Below are positions 1 to 10,824 of a stretch of DNA of 64,000 nt, in pieces. The stretch covers positions 186,001-250,000 of the forward strand of contig NW_023501082.1 of assembly GCF_014066305.1 (NCBI RefSeq), given 5' to 3'. The stretch comes from Letharia columbiana. Lineage: Eukaryota > Ascomycota > Lecanoromycetes > Lecanorales > Parmeliaceae. The position numbers and the translations under genes are program-made. Under the pieces are notes generated by a model. It made no database searches, had not been told where the DNA came from, and worked only from the letters and a program-made list of their open reading frames with translations. Every line of letters starts with the position of its first letter. Position 1 is the first letter of the stretch.

Positions 1-1479
1 GAGGTAGTCATCCGTTCAGCCCGTCCCATTGCGATCGGTAATCTACATATTCTGTTACATTTGAAGAGGGATACGGACATCGAACGGTTTTGTTTTCTGC
101 ATATCATCCTTTATATCTCAACCATCTAGTTTATCTAGATCAGAGGTCGTTGAGATGCATTACTATAGCACCACACGATCACGTTGGATTTGTCTCCATC
201 ATCATTGAAACCCAGGAGACGACTGCCTTCTTCCTTATAAGTTGAAGAGCTGAACAGGAAGGGCGAATATCTTCTCGTTCAACAAAAAGTTAAGTCGACA
301 TTCCCAACACACTCGGTTTTGAACATCGCTACTCTTGACTTTCGTATTGTTCTTTCAACCCATCTTTTCTCAATACATTCATTCCTCTTCTTCCGCTTCA
401 GACACAAGGTCAAATCGACATTTTCAACACAGTCAATTCTGAACTCGCAATTCTTCTAACTACGTCTTCTCCTCCCAACCCATCTATCCCTCTGCACGGA
501 ACCACATCGAACATTGAGCACCGTGTCCCTGTTCAATACAAAACGTTGGACTGACGTCAGCACGAGATCTCCAGTCCGCAGAAAACTTTCGTGCTACAGA
601 ATCCTGCAACGTCATCGGCGATGGACGGCAACTCGCTCTTGATAAAAGAGGCGCCATCGGCGGATCTGTACACTTCGAGGCCGCGTGATACTGATCTGCC
701 GCCGAGGTGTCAGAGTTGGCAAATATTGCTGGCGAAGCCGAAGGCAGAAAATGGGGTCCATTGCAGCCTTGGGGTCGTTATATTAAAGCTGCCCTGAGAT
801 AATAAGCTATCGTCGCATCTCTTTGAAACGTTGGGTCCAGTGGGTATAAATACTATCTCGATGCCAACGCTCATTGAACGTTAGTCTCTCGCCAAGTAGA
901 GGGTATTCCTATCAATTAGAGACGCACATCGCCAAACCAAGGAGTCAAAAAATGTTCACCTACTTTTATCTGCGATGCCCGAAGATAGTTGATATATATC
1001 GAGGAGCGTCTGTGTTTGTGGAAGGGAAAATTTACCTCCTTGGCTGTGGCCAGCGTATCTCCCACGCGCCTCGAAGGAGCTTGGTGGGCCTCAGCGATCT
1101 CTTATTGCATGGATGGTGCATTGTGCATGGGTGGCTGCGCAACCGAGCGCGACATCGGAGATAAGGACTTGTTATCGCTTATCTTTGATGGAGGTGGGCA
1201 TCAATGATAGGTTGGAACATCGGTTCAATCGTAATGCCAATGCCAAGAGATGCTCAATCTAGCGTGATGAATGACGCTCTTCTCAATACTGTGAACTGAC
1301 TTGATGGGTAGCTTAGATGTATTCATCCAGCTCTCGACGATTCGATTGTACCAACTGACGTCTACTGGCCGCTGTTGTTTTTCATCTATGCGTCCATATC
1401 GTCTATAATCTAGTCATACATAGCACGTTCGTGACCCTGCAGCGACTCGATCCCACATCAATTGCCCTAGTCGCACACT
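1..1479. other. Left-edge stretch without a supported gene
   Basis: No reading frame here has family resemblance or convincing codon bias. Bases 290-490 are pyrimidine-rich (runs of ttc, tct, cca) and resemble a fungal promoter or 5' leader. The short open frames at 591-797 and 874-1164 are not supported as genes. Confidence 0.5.
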
Positions 1480-2296
1480 TTACCATTTGGCCTCCTTCCT
1501 CGCCTGAAATTGTTTAAGTATTGACACCTGCTTCTCTAGCGCCTCTAACCACTTCCCCGCCGCCTCATCCACCTTGGCCTGATCATCTCCCAACTTGGCA
1601 TAGAAGTCCTTTCGATACGGCGTTGCTGACATGGCTGCGCTAAAGATCGGTTTCACCATGAAGGAGTGATGAGGTTTCAGCGTATTGCCGTAAGCTGTGC
1701 GGAAGGAGGCGGAGAGCTCGTCGGAGGGATTTTGGAGGTTGCTGCGAATACCCTGCGAGGTGAAATCGAGAGCGCTGGAGTACGTTGTCAGTTGAGGCTC
1801 GTTATTAGGTTCAGGGTACAAAGATTGGACGAACCGGACAAGCCAGAGCAGACCTTCCGCTGCGGTGTGCTTCTTCGTCTTGAGCTCATTGGTGACAAGA
1901 GATTGAAGTGTTTCTGAATCAGCGGGGGTGGCTAGCTGTCGGTCGCGGACTTTCTTGTACCAGTCAGTCGAAAATTCTCTGGGATGAGAGGGTGCAGCGC
2001 GGAGAGGAGTTGAGACCTTGATATTGCCGATCATGTCATTCTTGACGGGTGTGAATGCCATTGAGCCTAGCACATCTGCCCATTTGTAAGCCTGGCACTT
2101 TTCAACGGAATGAAAGTAGCTCAGGAGGTGCTAGCTCACCAAAAAGCGTTGTGAGGGACTCCGCTGCTTCAAGGAAGTCGCTGGTGGGGATGGCATTGTC
2201 GTTATTGGCTTGGACAGGGACGTCGTCGAATGTTTTATGGAGCGTATCGAACCAAGTCCCGCCTGACGGGAAAGGTACATTGTGCGGTACAGCCAT
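1480..2296 (-). CDS. HET-C2: Glycolipid transfer protein, HET-C2 type
   Basis: Predicted cytosolic carrier that moves glycosphingolipids between membranes. The Podospora homologue HET-C2 is also a heterokaryon incompatibility factor. My model has four exons: 2296-2140, 2075-2017, 1953-1835 and 1774-1480, giving 209 aa, essentially the usual HET-C2 length (about 208). Recognisable blocks are the N-terminal TWFDTLHKTF, the EFLEAAESLTTLFDVLGS segment assembled across the first intron, the lipid-headgroup region AFTPVKNDMIGNIK, KKHTAAEGLLWLVR and the C-terminal HHSFMVKPIFSAAM with PYRKDFYAKLG. The introns at 1954-2016 (63 nt) and 1775-1834 (60 nt) are multiples of three and contain no in-frame stop, so genomic translation reads through them. 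I call them introns because removal restores the continuous family sequence (NIK-KVRDRQ and LVR-ALDFT). It is divergently arranged with the PH-domain gene starting at 2556. Confidence 0.92.
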
Positions 2297-2555
2297 GATT
2301 TGAGTGTGAAGGACTTTGATGGTCCAGTAATTAAAGTAAGTAATCCAAGATGGAAGCGGATGTCGGACGATTGGCCTCAGGCAAGAAGCGCGCGGCTGTC
2401 GGCGAAGCGTCATGGGTCTTGGCATCGATGTTGAGATGCTTGGAACTGCTCCATGAATTCTATGTGAACATGTTCATTTCTTGTACTTAGTATTACCTTT
2501 TGAGGAAGCTTGAGATGCTTGGGGTAGTCTTTGAGAGGGTTCTTTTCCAGCGCAG

Positions 2556-5500
2556 ATGACTTCCAGCCAGTCCACGGAGCCTGGGACCCCACTTGGTAAT
2601 GACTTGGAGCCTGGATCGTATACTGCTCTCCGTTTGGTATGTGTAACCGTCTGAGATGGCAACAGAAATGTAGAAGTTGCACTGACTTAAGAATTCAGAA
2701 ACATGCCTCAGCCGAACATGTACACCTCACAACCCGCCGCTGCTTCATTGGCCCAATCCCGGAAGGATGGCTCAAGAGCCACCGCAAATCGTGGTACTCG
2801 CGATACCTGCTTTCAGATTACTCTTCGCGAGCTGTAACGTTCTCAGCAAAGCCAGGCATATCCCACCAGAGGCAAATTACAGGTCTTGATGGGCCGTCGG
2901 CAAGCGCTACGTTTAGCCGCAGCTTCCCCCAGCCAGAGGACGTTGATGAGGAGCCAGAGGAGGCTGATAATACCAACCCAAGCGAAGACGGGCACCAAGA
3001 AACCGAACACGAAGAGGGGGGAGATGGAATGAGTCGGCTGGAAGCACAATCTACCGCCATAGAGACCGGGCATGGCAGTCCTGAAGTGCATTCTCCCAAC
3101 GAGGAACCTCATACTCCAGTGAAGCGGCGGCCGACATTCAAGGACAGACTCAGCCCTAGCCAATCCAAACACAAGTCTAGCACCTCATCCTTCGTCACTG
3201 CCCCCACAAGGCCGCGAAGAGCCTTCAAGTCGATGATGCCTTCGCTAAGCCCACTCAAAAGCCCGCCTGCTGCGTCTTTCGTAACGGCGAAAGAGAACCA
3301 GACCCCAAGGAAAACCATTGGAGAGATCACAAACATTGAGATCAACAAGCCAACCAAGTCTTTCGATTCTGCCCAACCTCAGCCAGGCTCGTCTCCAGAG
3401 ACTCCTGGAAGCGTCATGTTCCCTAGGTCAAGCAATGGTGATATGGTGAACCAGGCCACTAATCCCAACTCGACCGATGCACTCATACCTCACGGTCCCT
3501 CTGGCACTTCTGGTGGCACATCTCCAGTTATAGGAGCCAAAGACCCGCCGCAAGGTCGTGGGGCTGGTCGAGAGCAAGGACAGCAAATAACGGCAGGCGG
3601 CATGGTCAGATTCGACCTCGCCGATCAAGGTGAACGCAGAGACAATCTGACAACTTTTGATTCAAGGAAATTTGGTCCTCAGCGGGCATGGAAGCGACTC
3701 CGAAAGGACCGGTCCCACCCAGGAGAGATCGTCAAGATGGAGAAGATGCTGGTGCGGGTAGATTCCACTATGCAAGAGCTTCCGCCTGATTACAATGAGA
3801 ACGACAGTTTGAAAACGTCAGCTCGTACAGTTGAGAAGTGGAGAGAATTCGTGGTTGTCTGCAGAGAGAGCACCACGGATGATGCAGAATTCTCCATTCA
3901 GCTGTATAAAACGCGAGTCATACCCTCGAAAGAAGAGACCCACGTACAGAAGCGCTCAACACACGAGATACCGCTAGCTCGTAAAACCACACACGTGAAT
4001 CTCTACTCATCGCTCGATAAGACGGTGGTGATCTGGGTTCCATGGAGAGCAGGAACGATGATGTACATTCTCCGAACTCACTCATCGGCTAGTGCTGTCG
4101 AATGGTATACTTTCATTCGTCGCAGTCTGGGTGAGCAATGTGTCACATCCCTGCAGGTCAACGTGCCCGACTTGAGTGTTACCCTGCAGCTTGATAATCC
4201 CTTCGGTGAATTGGAGACATCGATTGATGCGGCACAAGCGAATAATGTGGACGAAGCAGCGATGAACAGGACGATGGAAGCCGAAAAAGCGGCCGCTAGT
4301 AATATCATACAGCGATCTCTCAAGATGTTGGAGAACAACCCTGAGTGGTCGAATGTGCTCGAAGCATGGCTTGGGAAAGAGAAGATTGGCCTGGCTTGGA
4401 AAAGATATGATCGTCTGGAATGGGTGCATGGTGCTAACGAGCAGAAGATGTATGGCACATTGGCGATGGAGCGAACACACGAGCTAGAGCTGAGACCGAA
4501 GGACCATTACCTGACACACATAAAGCCCAAAGGCGGAGAAGCTATGGACGAGCCTGCGCCTGTAGAGGGGTTTCTAGTACGCCTTACGTCCCAGAAGGGC
4601 AATGTTAGAAGGCTCGGGAAAATGTACTTCAAGAGGTTGTATTTTGCCACTCACAACCAATTTTTATGCTATTGCAGACCGGCAAAGGCGTTGCCTCCAC
4701 CACCACCAAAGCTTTCGTTGTCAAGAAATGCGAAGGTTCCGAGCGCAAGCGAGATCGTTCAAAACACCCCTTTGATCTATGCCGTCAATCCTTACCCCAA
4801 CAAGGATGGCGAGATAGAATGGCTTCACCAAGCAGCGACAGCAAATAAAACACGCCATGACGAGGACGCATATAAGGAAGCTGAGCGCAACATGAACACA
4901 CTGCTCCAAGCTGAGGGTTACATCAACCTAAGTCATGTGGTTCGGGTTCAAATTGCGCAACGGGGAAATTCCGTAGCGGACGAAAATGTTGGCCAAGGAC
5001 AAGATGTTGACTTTCACGAGGAAGTGGAGGACACCGGGCAGGATGACGGCAAAATTGATCAATTCGATGACAATCGCACCTTTGAGCTAGTCATGAAGAA
5101 CAAGCTGGTCATCAGGCTGCAGGCTTACAATGAAACAACTAAGAAGGAGTGGATACATCGGCTTCGAAAACTTGTTCGGTATTGGAAGGTTCGCCTTGCT
5201 GCTGACGTGGATTTGTACAAAACAGTGCGGGCCATGAATCTGAAGCAACTTGATGTCGATGAAGAGTCGGAAGCTTACATCGGTCAATTTGGTTCAAAGT
5301 GGGAGGTCACTAGATCAGTGGCTTCTCCAAAGCTATTCAACATGTGCGGTGTATCCTGCTGCCGCGCTATCACTGTGCGTTTTCTGATGTTATAGATGAA
5401 AAAACACGCTAACGTTAAACGCAGATGGCAGGAGTATTGTACCGCAAGCCAAAGCGACATTCAACCTTTCAACGCTGCGGGGTGATTCTCTGCCATGGCC

Positions 5501-5973
5501 AGGTTTTGATCTTCCACGGAACCCTTCGCGAGCGGACTGGAAAGGAAGTCAGACATATCCAGCATGAACGACAAGCAGCAGTTGATCTAAAGAACTGCTA
5601 CATCTACAGCGGCCTTGTTACAGAAGGTGATCTTCTTTACCAGAACCAGACCTTCGACAGCAATCACCCAGGCCATCATGCCCTTCCCCGAGTGTATCTT
5701 GAAGATGGCTGGACTTCGACGGACGAGGATACAATGACTACCTTCGTCATCTGGCAGCCCCAGAGCAAATCATTATTCAAGGCAAACGAGCAGCAGGAAT
5801 CGGGTAAAACGAGGCAGCGGCTTCGGTATGTGTCAAGGCTTGGTATGCCTGGTCGGTCGATTGTATTCAAGACGCGGAGCAGGGCGGAGCGTGACCATTG
5901 GGTCATGAGTATCGGAATGGAGATTGATCGCTTGCAGGTCGGTGAGGATATTCGGGTTATCGATAAGAGTTAG
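2556..5973 (+). CDS. Spo71-like multi-PH-domain protein
   Basis: Large PH-domain protein of the sporulation-specific protein 71 family. Yeast Spo71 acts in prospore membrane/spore wall formation, and the role in filamentous fungi is less defined. Model: exons 2556-2636, 2699-5374 and 5425-5973 (1101 aa). The first exon is short: it starts with MTSSQS, and its intron (2637-2698) has a GTATGT donor, a CTGAC branch and a TTCAG acceptor. The family block FIGPIPEGWLKSHRKSWY follows at about residue 45. Residues 95-330 are low-complexity, rich in Ser, Pro and acidic residues. A first PH domain is seen near 405-500 (EKWREFVVVC...WYTFIRR). A second, split one starts near 645 (VEGFLVRL...MYFKRLYFATHNQFLCYC) and ends near 860 (KKEWIHRLRKLVRYWK). 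A third fills the last exon (GVLYRKPKRHSTF...ERDHWVMSIGMEID). The lack of a transmembrane segment fits a peripheral phosphoinositide-binding protein. Confidence 0.88.
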
Positions 5974-6168
5974 TGCCGCTGTACATCAGAATGTTGTCTT
6001 AGCGAGGCGTTGGTGGTCGGGAAGCTGGGCTATGGTTATTAGAGTATAGTTCAAAAGGCAGGGTTTGGGGGTGGTACATACCTCTTGGAGCCGCTACAAT
6101 ACTTTGGCATCCACACACGTTCGAGTTCCTGAGCTGGCTTACTGAAGAGGTTCCACTTGCCTTGACTC

Positions 6169-7017
6169 TCAATGAAAAAATTGAATCTCTTCCACCGTCC
6201 CTTTCCCTACCATAACCCTGTCACTCCCCTTCCAATCCTCCCACCGTATCCTCCCCGCCTTCCTCCATGGCCAAACCACTCCCTCCACTCTCCCAACTAT
6301 CAAACTCTTCGACACAGGTCCGACCCGGTTACTATCCATAGTCTTGTTACCATCCAATTGATCGCCCTCCATCCAGACATGGCCAAAGGGAACATCTTCT
6401 TGCGTGAACGGGTACGGAGGTTTAGTGACGACAGTATCGCCTTCGAGGCCTATGATGCGCTTGACGACGAATCGTTCGGGGTTCGCCGGGGACCTGTTGC
6501 AGCACACTCGTCAGCCCCTGCCTCTACTCTCTCATCCCGTCTCCGGCTCCCCCCCCCCAATAATCTCGAAGCCTCCGTCGAACGGGTAAATGTACCGATA
6601 CACGACCACCATTCCCCTCTCCACCCCTTCCCCCGCCCTCCACATGTTCACCCATACCCGATCGCTCGCCATACTGCTGTTGTAATCTGCGTTCAGGAAC
6701 GGAGACATGGATGGCCCGGTCACGCTCATGATGCAGAAGACGTTATTGGTGAGGAAGGAGAAGGCGGGGAACCAGGATGCGAAGAAGACGAGGACGCTGA
6801 GGGTGGTGCGGGCGGTGCGGGGTCGTGGCAGGGTTGTTGGGGTCGGGGTAGCTGTGGGGTGTGTATTTGGGATTGGAGGACCGGTGGGTTGGGAGCGGGG
6901 AGGGCGATGGGGGCGTGAGGGGACGGAGAGGTGGCGGGCGGCATTTCGGAGGTGGGATATGGGTCGGAGAGGGCGGAGAAGAGTAGGCATGGATGTGAAG
7001 AGTGCAATTGGTGCCAT
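6169..7017 (-). CDS. IMP2: Mitochondrial inner membrane protease subunit 2 (S26 signal peptidase family)
   Basis: Serine/lysine-dyad protease of the mitochondrial inner membrane that removes sorting signals from intermembrane-space proteins, working with Imp1. Two exons, 7017-6596 and 6493-6169, give 248 aa. The intron 6494-6595 (102 nt) joins VVVYR to SPANPER. After a Pro-rich basic N-terminus (residues 1-70, suited to mitochondrial targeting) comes one hydrophobic segment (about 72-99). The catalytic serine motif GPSMSP follows (Ser at about 103), then the lysine box VVKRIIGLEGD (Lys about 152) and the signal-peptidase box GHVWMEGD...DSNRVGPVSKSLIVG. This last box is long and typical of the Imp2/Imp1 branch. 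An in-frame ATG at 7107 would add 30 residues; I chose 7017. A ten-base C run (6549-6558, plus strand) lies in the intron. Divergent from the F-box-like gene at 7210. Confidence 0.93.
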
Positions 7018-7046
7018 CGTGGGCAGCGGCGAGATCTCGAACCATA

Positions 7047-7054
7047 TCACGTGA
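7047..7054. promoter_or_regulatory. Palindromic TCACGTGA element in a divergent promoter
   Basis: A perfect TCACGTGA palindrome lies in the 192-bp gap between the start of IMP2 (minus, 7017) and the F-box-like gene (plus, 7210). CACGTG cores are bound by bHLH factors, and the RTCACRTG form is the Cbf1 site in yeasts. The binding factor here is inference only. Confidence 0.4.
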
Positions 7055-7209
7055 CTCGAGCAGGTAGCGCGAATTGCCGCGCGACGCGACCTCGGTATCG
7101 AATGCATATCGACTTCGTCCTCTCACTCTTTTCCCAATTCAGTGTAAATCCAGTCCTCTATATTCTAGTCATCAGGACACCACGCCCGTGATACTCCGAC
7201 ATAGCGATA

Positions 7210-8826
7210 ATGACGCCCGCCAACCCCAAACAGTCGAGCCTCAAAAGCCTTCCTACAGAGCTACTGGAGCAAATCTTCCTCCAATCCCTCAACGTTAACC
7301 TTCCATTAGCATCCTCGCACCTCGGCACGGCCTTGTCCTCGACCCGTACCAAGATGGTAGTGGTTTGGAAGGTCTTCCCGAATCACAGCGGTGCGTTCGA
7401 TGCAGAGGATTATGCAGAATTGTCGGAAATCCTTCAGGCCGGAGATGCGGGCGATACTTGTATGGAAACAGAGATTGAGATTGGGAAGCTACAGTCCAGG
7501 ATCTTAGCATGCCGGTGGATGACGTGGGACTTCTTAAAGTTGTGCATGGAAACGTTTGTTGTTAGGACCCTACTACGGGAGTTTCGAGTCCAGAATCTCC
7601 CTTGGCAGGAGGAGTTGCCCGTGAAGGAGCAACCGTACAATGCGGTCAAGGTGCCATGGCATGGCGGAGCGCCAGTCAAGGATTCGGTGGTCAGGGACTT
7701 CGTACACGAGGTGTTCGCCCTCAAAGTCCATCTCGGAATCCGGTGTGAGGAGAATTTGGATGTTTGCGAGTACACTGAAGACGAGTTGAAAATTAAGAGA
7801 GAGAATTTCCGAAAAGGGAGGGAGGAAGGAGCCAATATCGAGGCCAACGGGGAAGAAAAAGAAGTACCGGAAGAACTGGAGTCAGGTGATACGGACAGTG
7901 ATGAGAATTTTGATCGCGGATACCAACGTCTAGGTGTCGACACCAGGGGATGGATACCAAATGAAGACCATACAGGATATGGTATCAAGGATGTAAGCAT
8001 TACGCCATCGCTCGGGACTTGTAGCTGGGGCCCCCGTGATGGTACACCCCGGGTCAGCGTTGGCATAGATCCCCGAAATGGAGTGGTCTTCCTCCGGACC
8101 TGGCTGAAATGCGAGAACGACTCCAGAATGATACAAACGACTCGTCGCAAGTGGAGATGCCTATGGTGTGACTTTCACCCTAACATACCCGTCAAGCTGC
8201 TCCACGGGCCGTGGACCGAAAATCAGCTGTCCTTCCTCCAGGTATTGATTGAGGGTGGCGCCAAACTTAGTCCGGATAAGAAGGCGTACAGGAAGATAGC
8301 AAAGAATGGATTGATGGAAGCGATCAGAGAAGACAATTGTCGAGCTGTCGACTTGTTGGTAATTGGAGACATGGAAGGCCACGAGGATGATTACTTCCAG
8401 CCAGGTCTCAGCGAGTTAGAATTCGCTGTGAACCTTGAGGATGATTTCTCAGATTGGATAAGATATTCAACGAAGCGCAGGACCGTGGGTATCGAGCCGG
8501 ATACCGAACATCTGAAACTCGCAGTCATCGAACGTGGATGTCGAAGGAACATCGTCAGACGCCTCCTATGGGCGAAACTCTCGGGCATCGATCGGGCTAA
8601 TCCCGCTGTGGTGGATTGGGCAGGGAAGAAAAAGGAGCAAGGTGACAGCGTAGGGCAATGGCTCTTGGACCAACTTACGCGGAGTGGGGGTAGATATGAC
8701 GAGGTGAACGATATCGTCGAGCAACCTAAGGAACGATATCCTAGCTATGACTCTAACATTTCCGCACGCGGCAGCAATGATGGGACCCGAAGCCCAATTG
8801 GCCAGGCTGATGCTGCGTCAGGATGA
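7210..8826 (+). CDS. F-box-like protein of unknown substrate
   Basis: Uninterrupted 538-aa frame. The N-terminus (residues about 9-40, SLKSLPTELLEQIFLQSLNVNLP) matches the leucine-rich start of the F-box fold, which docks to Skp1 in SCF ubiquitin ligases. The following SSHLGTALSS block is common in ascomycete F-box-like proteins. The centre (about 195-240) is a charged linker rich in Glu and Asp. The part around residues 335-385 (QLSFLQVLIEGGAKLSPDKKAYRK) has the helix-loop-helix spacing of a degenerate ankyrin repeat. The C-terminus is low complexity. There are no catalytic motifs. An SCF role is inferred from the N-terminus only. Its terminator region converges with the macro-domain gene on the other strand. 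Confidence 0.75.
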   Translation: MTPANPKQSSLKSLPTELLEQIFLQSLNVNLPLASSHLGTALSSTRTKMVVVWKVFPNHSGAFDAEDYAELSEILQAGDAGDTCMETEIEIGKLQSRILACRWMTWDFLKLCMETFVVRTLLREFRVQNLPWQEELPVKEQPYNAVKVPWHGGAPVKDSVVRDFVHEVFALKVHLGIRCEENLDVCEYTEDELKIKRENFRKGREEGANIEANGEEKEVPEELESGDTDSDENFDRGYQRLGVDTRGWIPNEDHTGYGIKDVSITPSLGTCSWGPRDGTPRVSVGIDPRNGVVFLRTWLKCENDSRMIQTTRRKWRCLWCDFHPNIPVKLLHGPWTENQLSFLQVLIEGGAKLSPDKKAYRKIAKNGLMEAIREDNCRAVDLLVIGDMEGHEDDYFQPGLSELEFAVNLEDDFSDWIRYSTKRRTVGIEPDTEHLKLAVIERGCRRNIVRRLLWAKLSGIDRANPAVVDWAGKKKEQGDSVGQWLLDQLTRSGGRYDEVNDIVEQPKERYPSYDSNISARGSNDGTRSPIGQADAASG

Positions 8827-9167
8827 GGAAGAGAGTCGGGATGACACTCACTGACTTCTCCCCTTTCCCCTGGGTCGACATTGAGTAGGTCATGATTTCC
8901 AGTATGGCGAATTTCTTGTTTCTGAACCATCGTGGAACCTTGTCGTTCACCCCGTTAAAAAGACCTCCCTCACGCATTTGTGCTCTTTATTGAGCTTGAC
9001 CAGAACTAATTTATGCTCCATGCTTATTCGAGTCCATCTTTCAGCTAATTATGCTGTCTCAAAATTCGTCTCATGATATCCGTAACCAGAACCGTAGGAG
9101 CAAAGGCACTTCGTATGCATCTTGTTCAATAAACCCTACAAACTCGTAGTCTCTATCAAAAAAACTC
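8827..9167. other. Convergent 3' intergenic region
   Basis: 341 bp between the ends of two convergent genes. It probably holds both 3' untranslated regions. AT-rich patches near 8990-9060 could carry polyadenylation signals. No gene seen. Confidence 0.5.
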
Positions 9168-10371
9168 TCACCAATCCTTCGCCAGCATATTCTCCGACTG
9201 TACAGCATCCGTTTTGGATTCCCCTTTCTGCTCCTCAATGGACTTTCCAACCTTCTCTCCGTCACTCCCACCAAATTCTACAGCCTCCACCTTTTCGCCT
9301 TCCTCGCTCATATCCGCTGCTTCATCCGAGGTCGCCTCGTTTGGCTTCTCGACAGCCTCCCAGTCGTCCTTGCCTAGATCTTCTGTGGAGGTTTTGAGCT
9401 TTCTGGCTTGGGGTGCGCCGGTGCTGGTATCTTTGCTTACTGCTGGAGCTTCCTCAGCTGCCGGCTTTGCTGGAAGGCTTTCCGACTCTGCGGGTTCTTC
9501 TTTGGCTGAGAGGTCCTCTGGTGTGGGCGGGAAGATCTTGCTACAAATTCCCGTATCAGCAGGGTTCATTCGCATTTCTCCTTCACTCTGGACTCCGTTC
9601 CAGTGGATATGGGACATGACGTACGGCAACCACTCCCCATAAGCCCTCTCGTCCTTCGCCTCAAATATACAAAATACAACCCTCTCCAACCCGCCCTCCT
9701 TCTCCCTCCCCTCCTCCAACTCTTCCAGAAACCTCCTCACTTCCCGCCCAGCCACCTCCGCCGCCTCCCCACTCGGATACCCATACACCCCCGTGCTCAA
9801 ACAGCTAAACGCAATACTCGCATCTTGCCCTTCTTCCTTCCCTTTTTCGAGGGCTAGTTCTAGACTGGTTCGATAGCAGCTCCGTAGCTTGTCGGCGGCT
9901 TTCCTATGCCGGTGGTATATGGGACCCACGGCGTGGATGATGTAGGAAGAGGGGAGGGCGTGCGCGGAGGTTATCTTGGCGGAGCCGGTGGGGCATCCGT
10001 TCAGAAGGCGGCATTCGCTGAGCAGGGAGGGCCCGGCGGCGGAGTGGATGGCGCCGTCCTGGAAGGAAGGGAACTGTTAGCTAAGTTTGGCAAAGGGCTG
10101 TTTGAAGGCAGCGTGGGAAAGTGAGGCGTGGGGCAGTCGGTAGACTTACGACGCCGCCTCCGCCCAGTAGAGATGTGTTTGCAGCATTGACGATGCATGT
10201 GGTGGCGAGGTTTGTGATCGAGGTGCGGATTAGAGAGACTTTGGCGTTCAGCGTTGCTGATGGGGTGGGGAGGGGAGTGTCTGTGGGGTCGGGGGTGGAG
10301 GGTTGGAGTGTTCCGTTCTTGTAGAGGTCTGAAAGGGTTGGTATCTGGGATAGTTGGACTGGTGGAGCCAT
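9168..10371 (-). CDS. Macro-domain protein (MacroD-like ADP-ribosyl hydrolase)
   Basis: MacroD-type proteins bind ADP-ribose and hydrolyse mono-ADP-ribosyl or O-acetyl-ADP-ribose esters. Model: exons 10371-10150, 10058-9625 and 9540-9168 (342 aa). The ADP-ribose motif IVNAANTSLLGGGGVDGAIH is assembled across the first intron (10059-10149). It is followed by GPSLLSECRLLNGCPTGSAK, the ITSAHALPSSYIIHAVGP strand and the phosphate loop FSCLSTGVYGYP. A second intron, 9541-9624 (84 nt, GTACGT donor, TAG acceptor), is 3n and stop-free; removing it gives the family-typical ...YGEWLPKIFPPT end of the domain. The C-terminal 120 residues are acidic, Ala/Glu-rich and presumably disordered. An in-frame start at 10473 would add 34 basic residues (RLVTIQSFRRLS...RTLSTKRR) that resemble a mitochondrial presequence, so dual targeting by alternative starts is possible. 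Confidence 0.9.
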
Positions 10372-10824
10372 GTTGGTCCGTCGCTTGGTGGATAGGGTGC
10401 GAAAAGCGTGCGGGCTATGGGTGTTTGATAGTCGTCGAAAAGACTGGATTGTAACAAGGCGGAGAGGGGGCATACGAATGCGTTATTGCATCATTTGTGC
10501 TTCCAAAATAGGGAAGATGTTGTTAGTAAAAGGTAGCACCATCAGTATAAAATAAATTGTACTGTGTCAAAGTAGTCATTGCAAGTGAACAGGAACAAGT
10601 TTGTCTACATTGAGTATTTTTGACTTGGCAAGCGATGGTACAATCTCCTAGCCAAGCAAGTGCCACCAACTTTCGCTCTTACCCGCTCAGCATACATTGA
10701 ACAGCACATTGAGCTTTGCGCTGCAATATTCCTCCTCGTAGAAGCTCAAAACAGCCATTACAAATCTTGATCTCAACACACAAAGCCGGCGATACATGAC
10801 ATCAAGTTACTTGGCCCGCTCCGC
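10372..10824. other. Intergenic; may include an alternative macro-protein start
   Basis: Bases 10372-10473 remain open in frame with the macro-domain protein and may be its N-terminal extension. The rest shows no gene. It is flanked on the right by the 3' end of the 2EXR-type gene. Confidence 0.45.

Noticed and set aside
2410..2682. Minus-strand open frame ending before the glycolipid transfer gene, with a protein-like middle part
   Set aside because: It has no ATG and is the antisense of the first exon and intron of the Spo71-like gene, whose splice signals and frame fit much better.
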